From CAYWTS01 sp964461265 (GTDB taxonomy: Bacteria; Bacteroidota; Ignavibacteria; Tepidaquicellales; OLB5), in NCBI GenBank assembly GCA_964461265.1, contig CAYWTS010000044.1:1-15462 (forward strand): DNA of 15,462 nt, in the 5' to 3' direction. The number at the start of each line of letters is the position of its first letter. Position 1 is the stretch's first letter. The translations under genes were made by a program, and so were the position numbers. Under the pieces are notes generated by a model that did not search any database, was not told the origin of the DNA, and saw only the letters and a program-made list of their open reading frames with translations. This document shows, in pieces, positions 15,462 through 15,462 of this stretch.

Positions 15462-15462
15462 A

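Overview
The window looks like a chromosomal scaffold piece from an AT-rich, Gram-negative bacterium of the Bacteroidota/Ignavibacteriota (FCB) group. Three observations point there. First, there are type IX secretion system (T9SS) C-terminal sorting domains with the NYPNPFNP-type start on secreted proteins at both ends. Second, there is a very large PorU/gingipain-like C25 cysteine peptidase. Third, candidate promoters have the TAnnTTTG -7 box used in this group, and there are no convincing Shine-Dalgarno sequences. The 'NYPNPFNPTTKIRFDIP' form of the sorting domain is especially typical of Ignavibacteria and close relatives, but the genus cannot be named from sequence reading alone. No tRNA, rRNA, CRISPR array or transposase gene was seen.

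Layout. Positions 22-1343 (minus strand) hold a small putative secreted peptide gene that overlaps, by 4 bp, a 370-residue T9SS cargo protein. Upstream is a candidate promoter and a hairpin followed by a T-run. Positions 1344-1708 are intergenic and dominated by a 184-bp nested palindrome (1481-1664) that looks like a non-autonomous mobile element or interspersed repeat. From 1709 to 15045 (plus strand) nine genes run in one direction with overlaps or gaps of at most a few bases, apart from a 100-N assembly gap at 2876-2975. In order they are: a Wzx-type polysaccharide flippase (3' end lost in the gap), a SAM-dependent methyltransferase (5' end lost in the gap), a GT4 glycosyltransferase, a second GT4, a GT2, a polytopic GT-C-like membrane protein, a third GT4 paralogous to the second, a WecG/TagA/CpsF (GT26) glycosyltransferase, and a 1636-residue C25 peptidase with a sorting domain. 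After 71 bases a YCF48/BNR-repeat secreted protein begins and runs to the window edge, probably with a frameshift.

How the genes may work together. The glycosyltransferases plus the flippase form a partial cell-surface polysaccharide (O-antigen or exopolysaccharide-like) cluster: cytoplasmic GTs would build a lipid-linked oligosaccharide, the flippase would export it, and the GT-C-like protein could add sugars on the periplasmic side. No initiating sugar-phosphate transferase and no unambiguous Wzy polymerase is visible. The most intriguing feature is that the cluster runs, with only 4 bases between genes, into a PorU-like C25 peptidase. In the Bacteroidota, PorU is the T9SS sortase that joins cargo proteins to an anionic lipopolysaccharide. 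Glycan-anchor synthesis and a sortase-like peptidase could therefore be co-expressed here. That link is inference; the visible facts are the domain content and the spacing.
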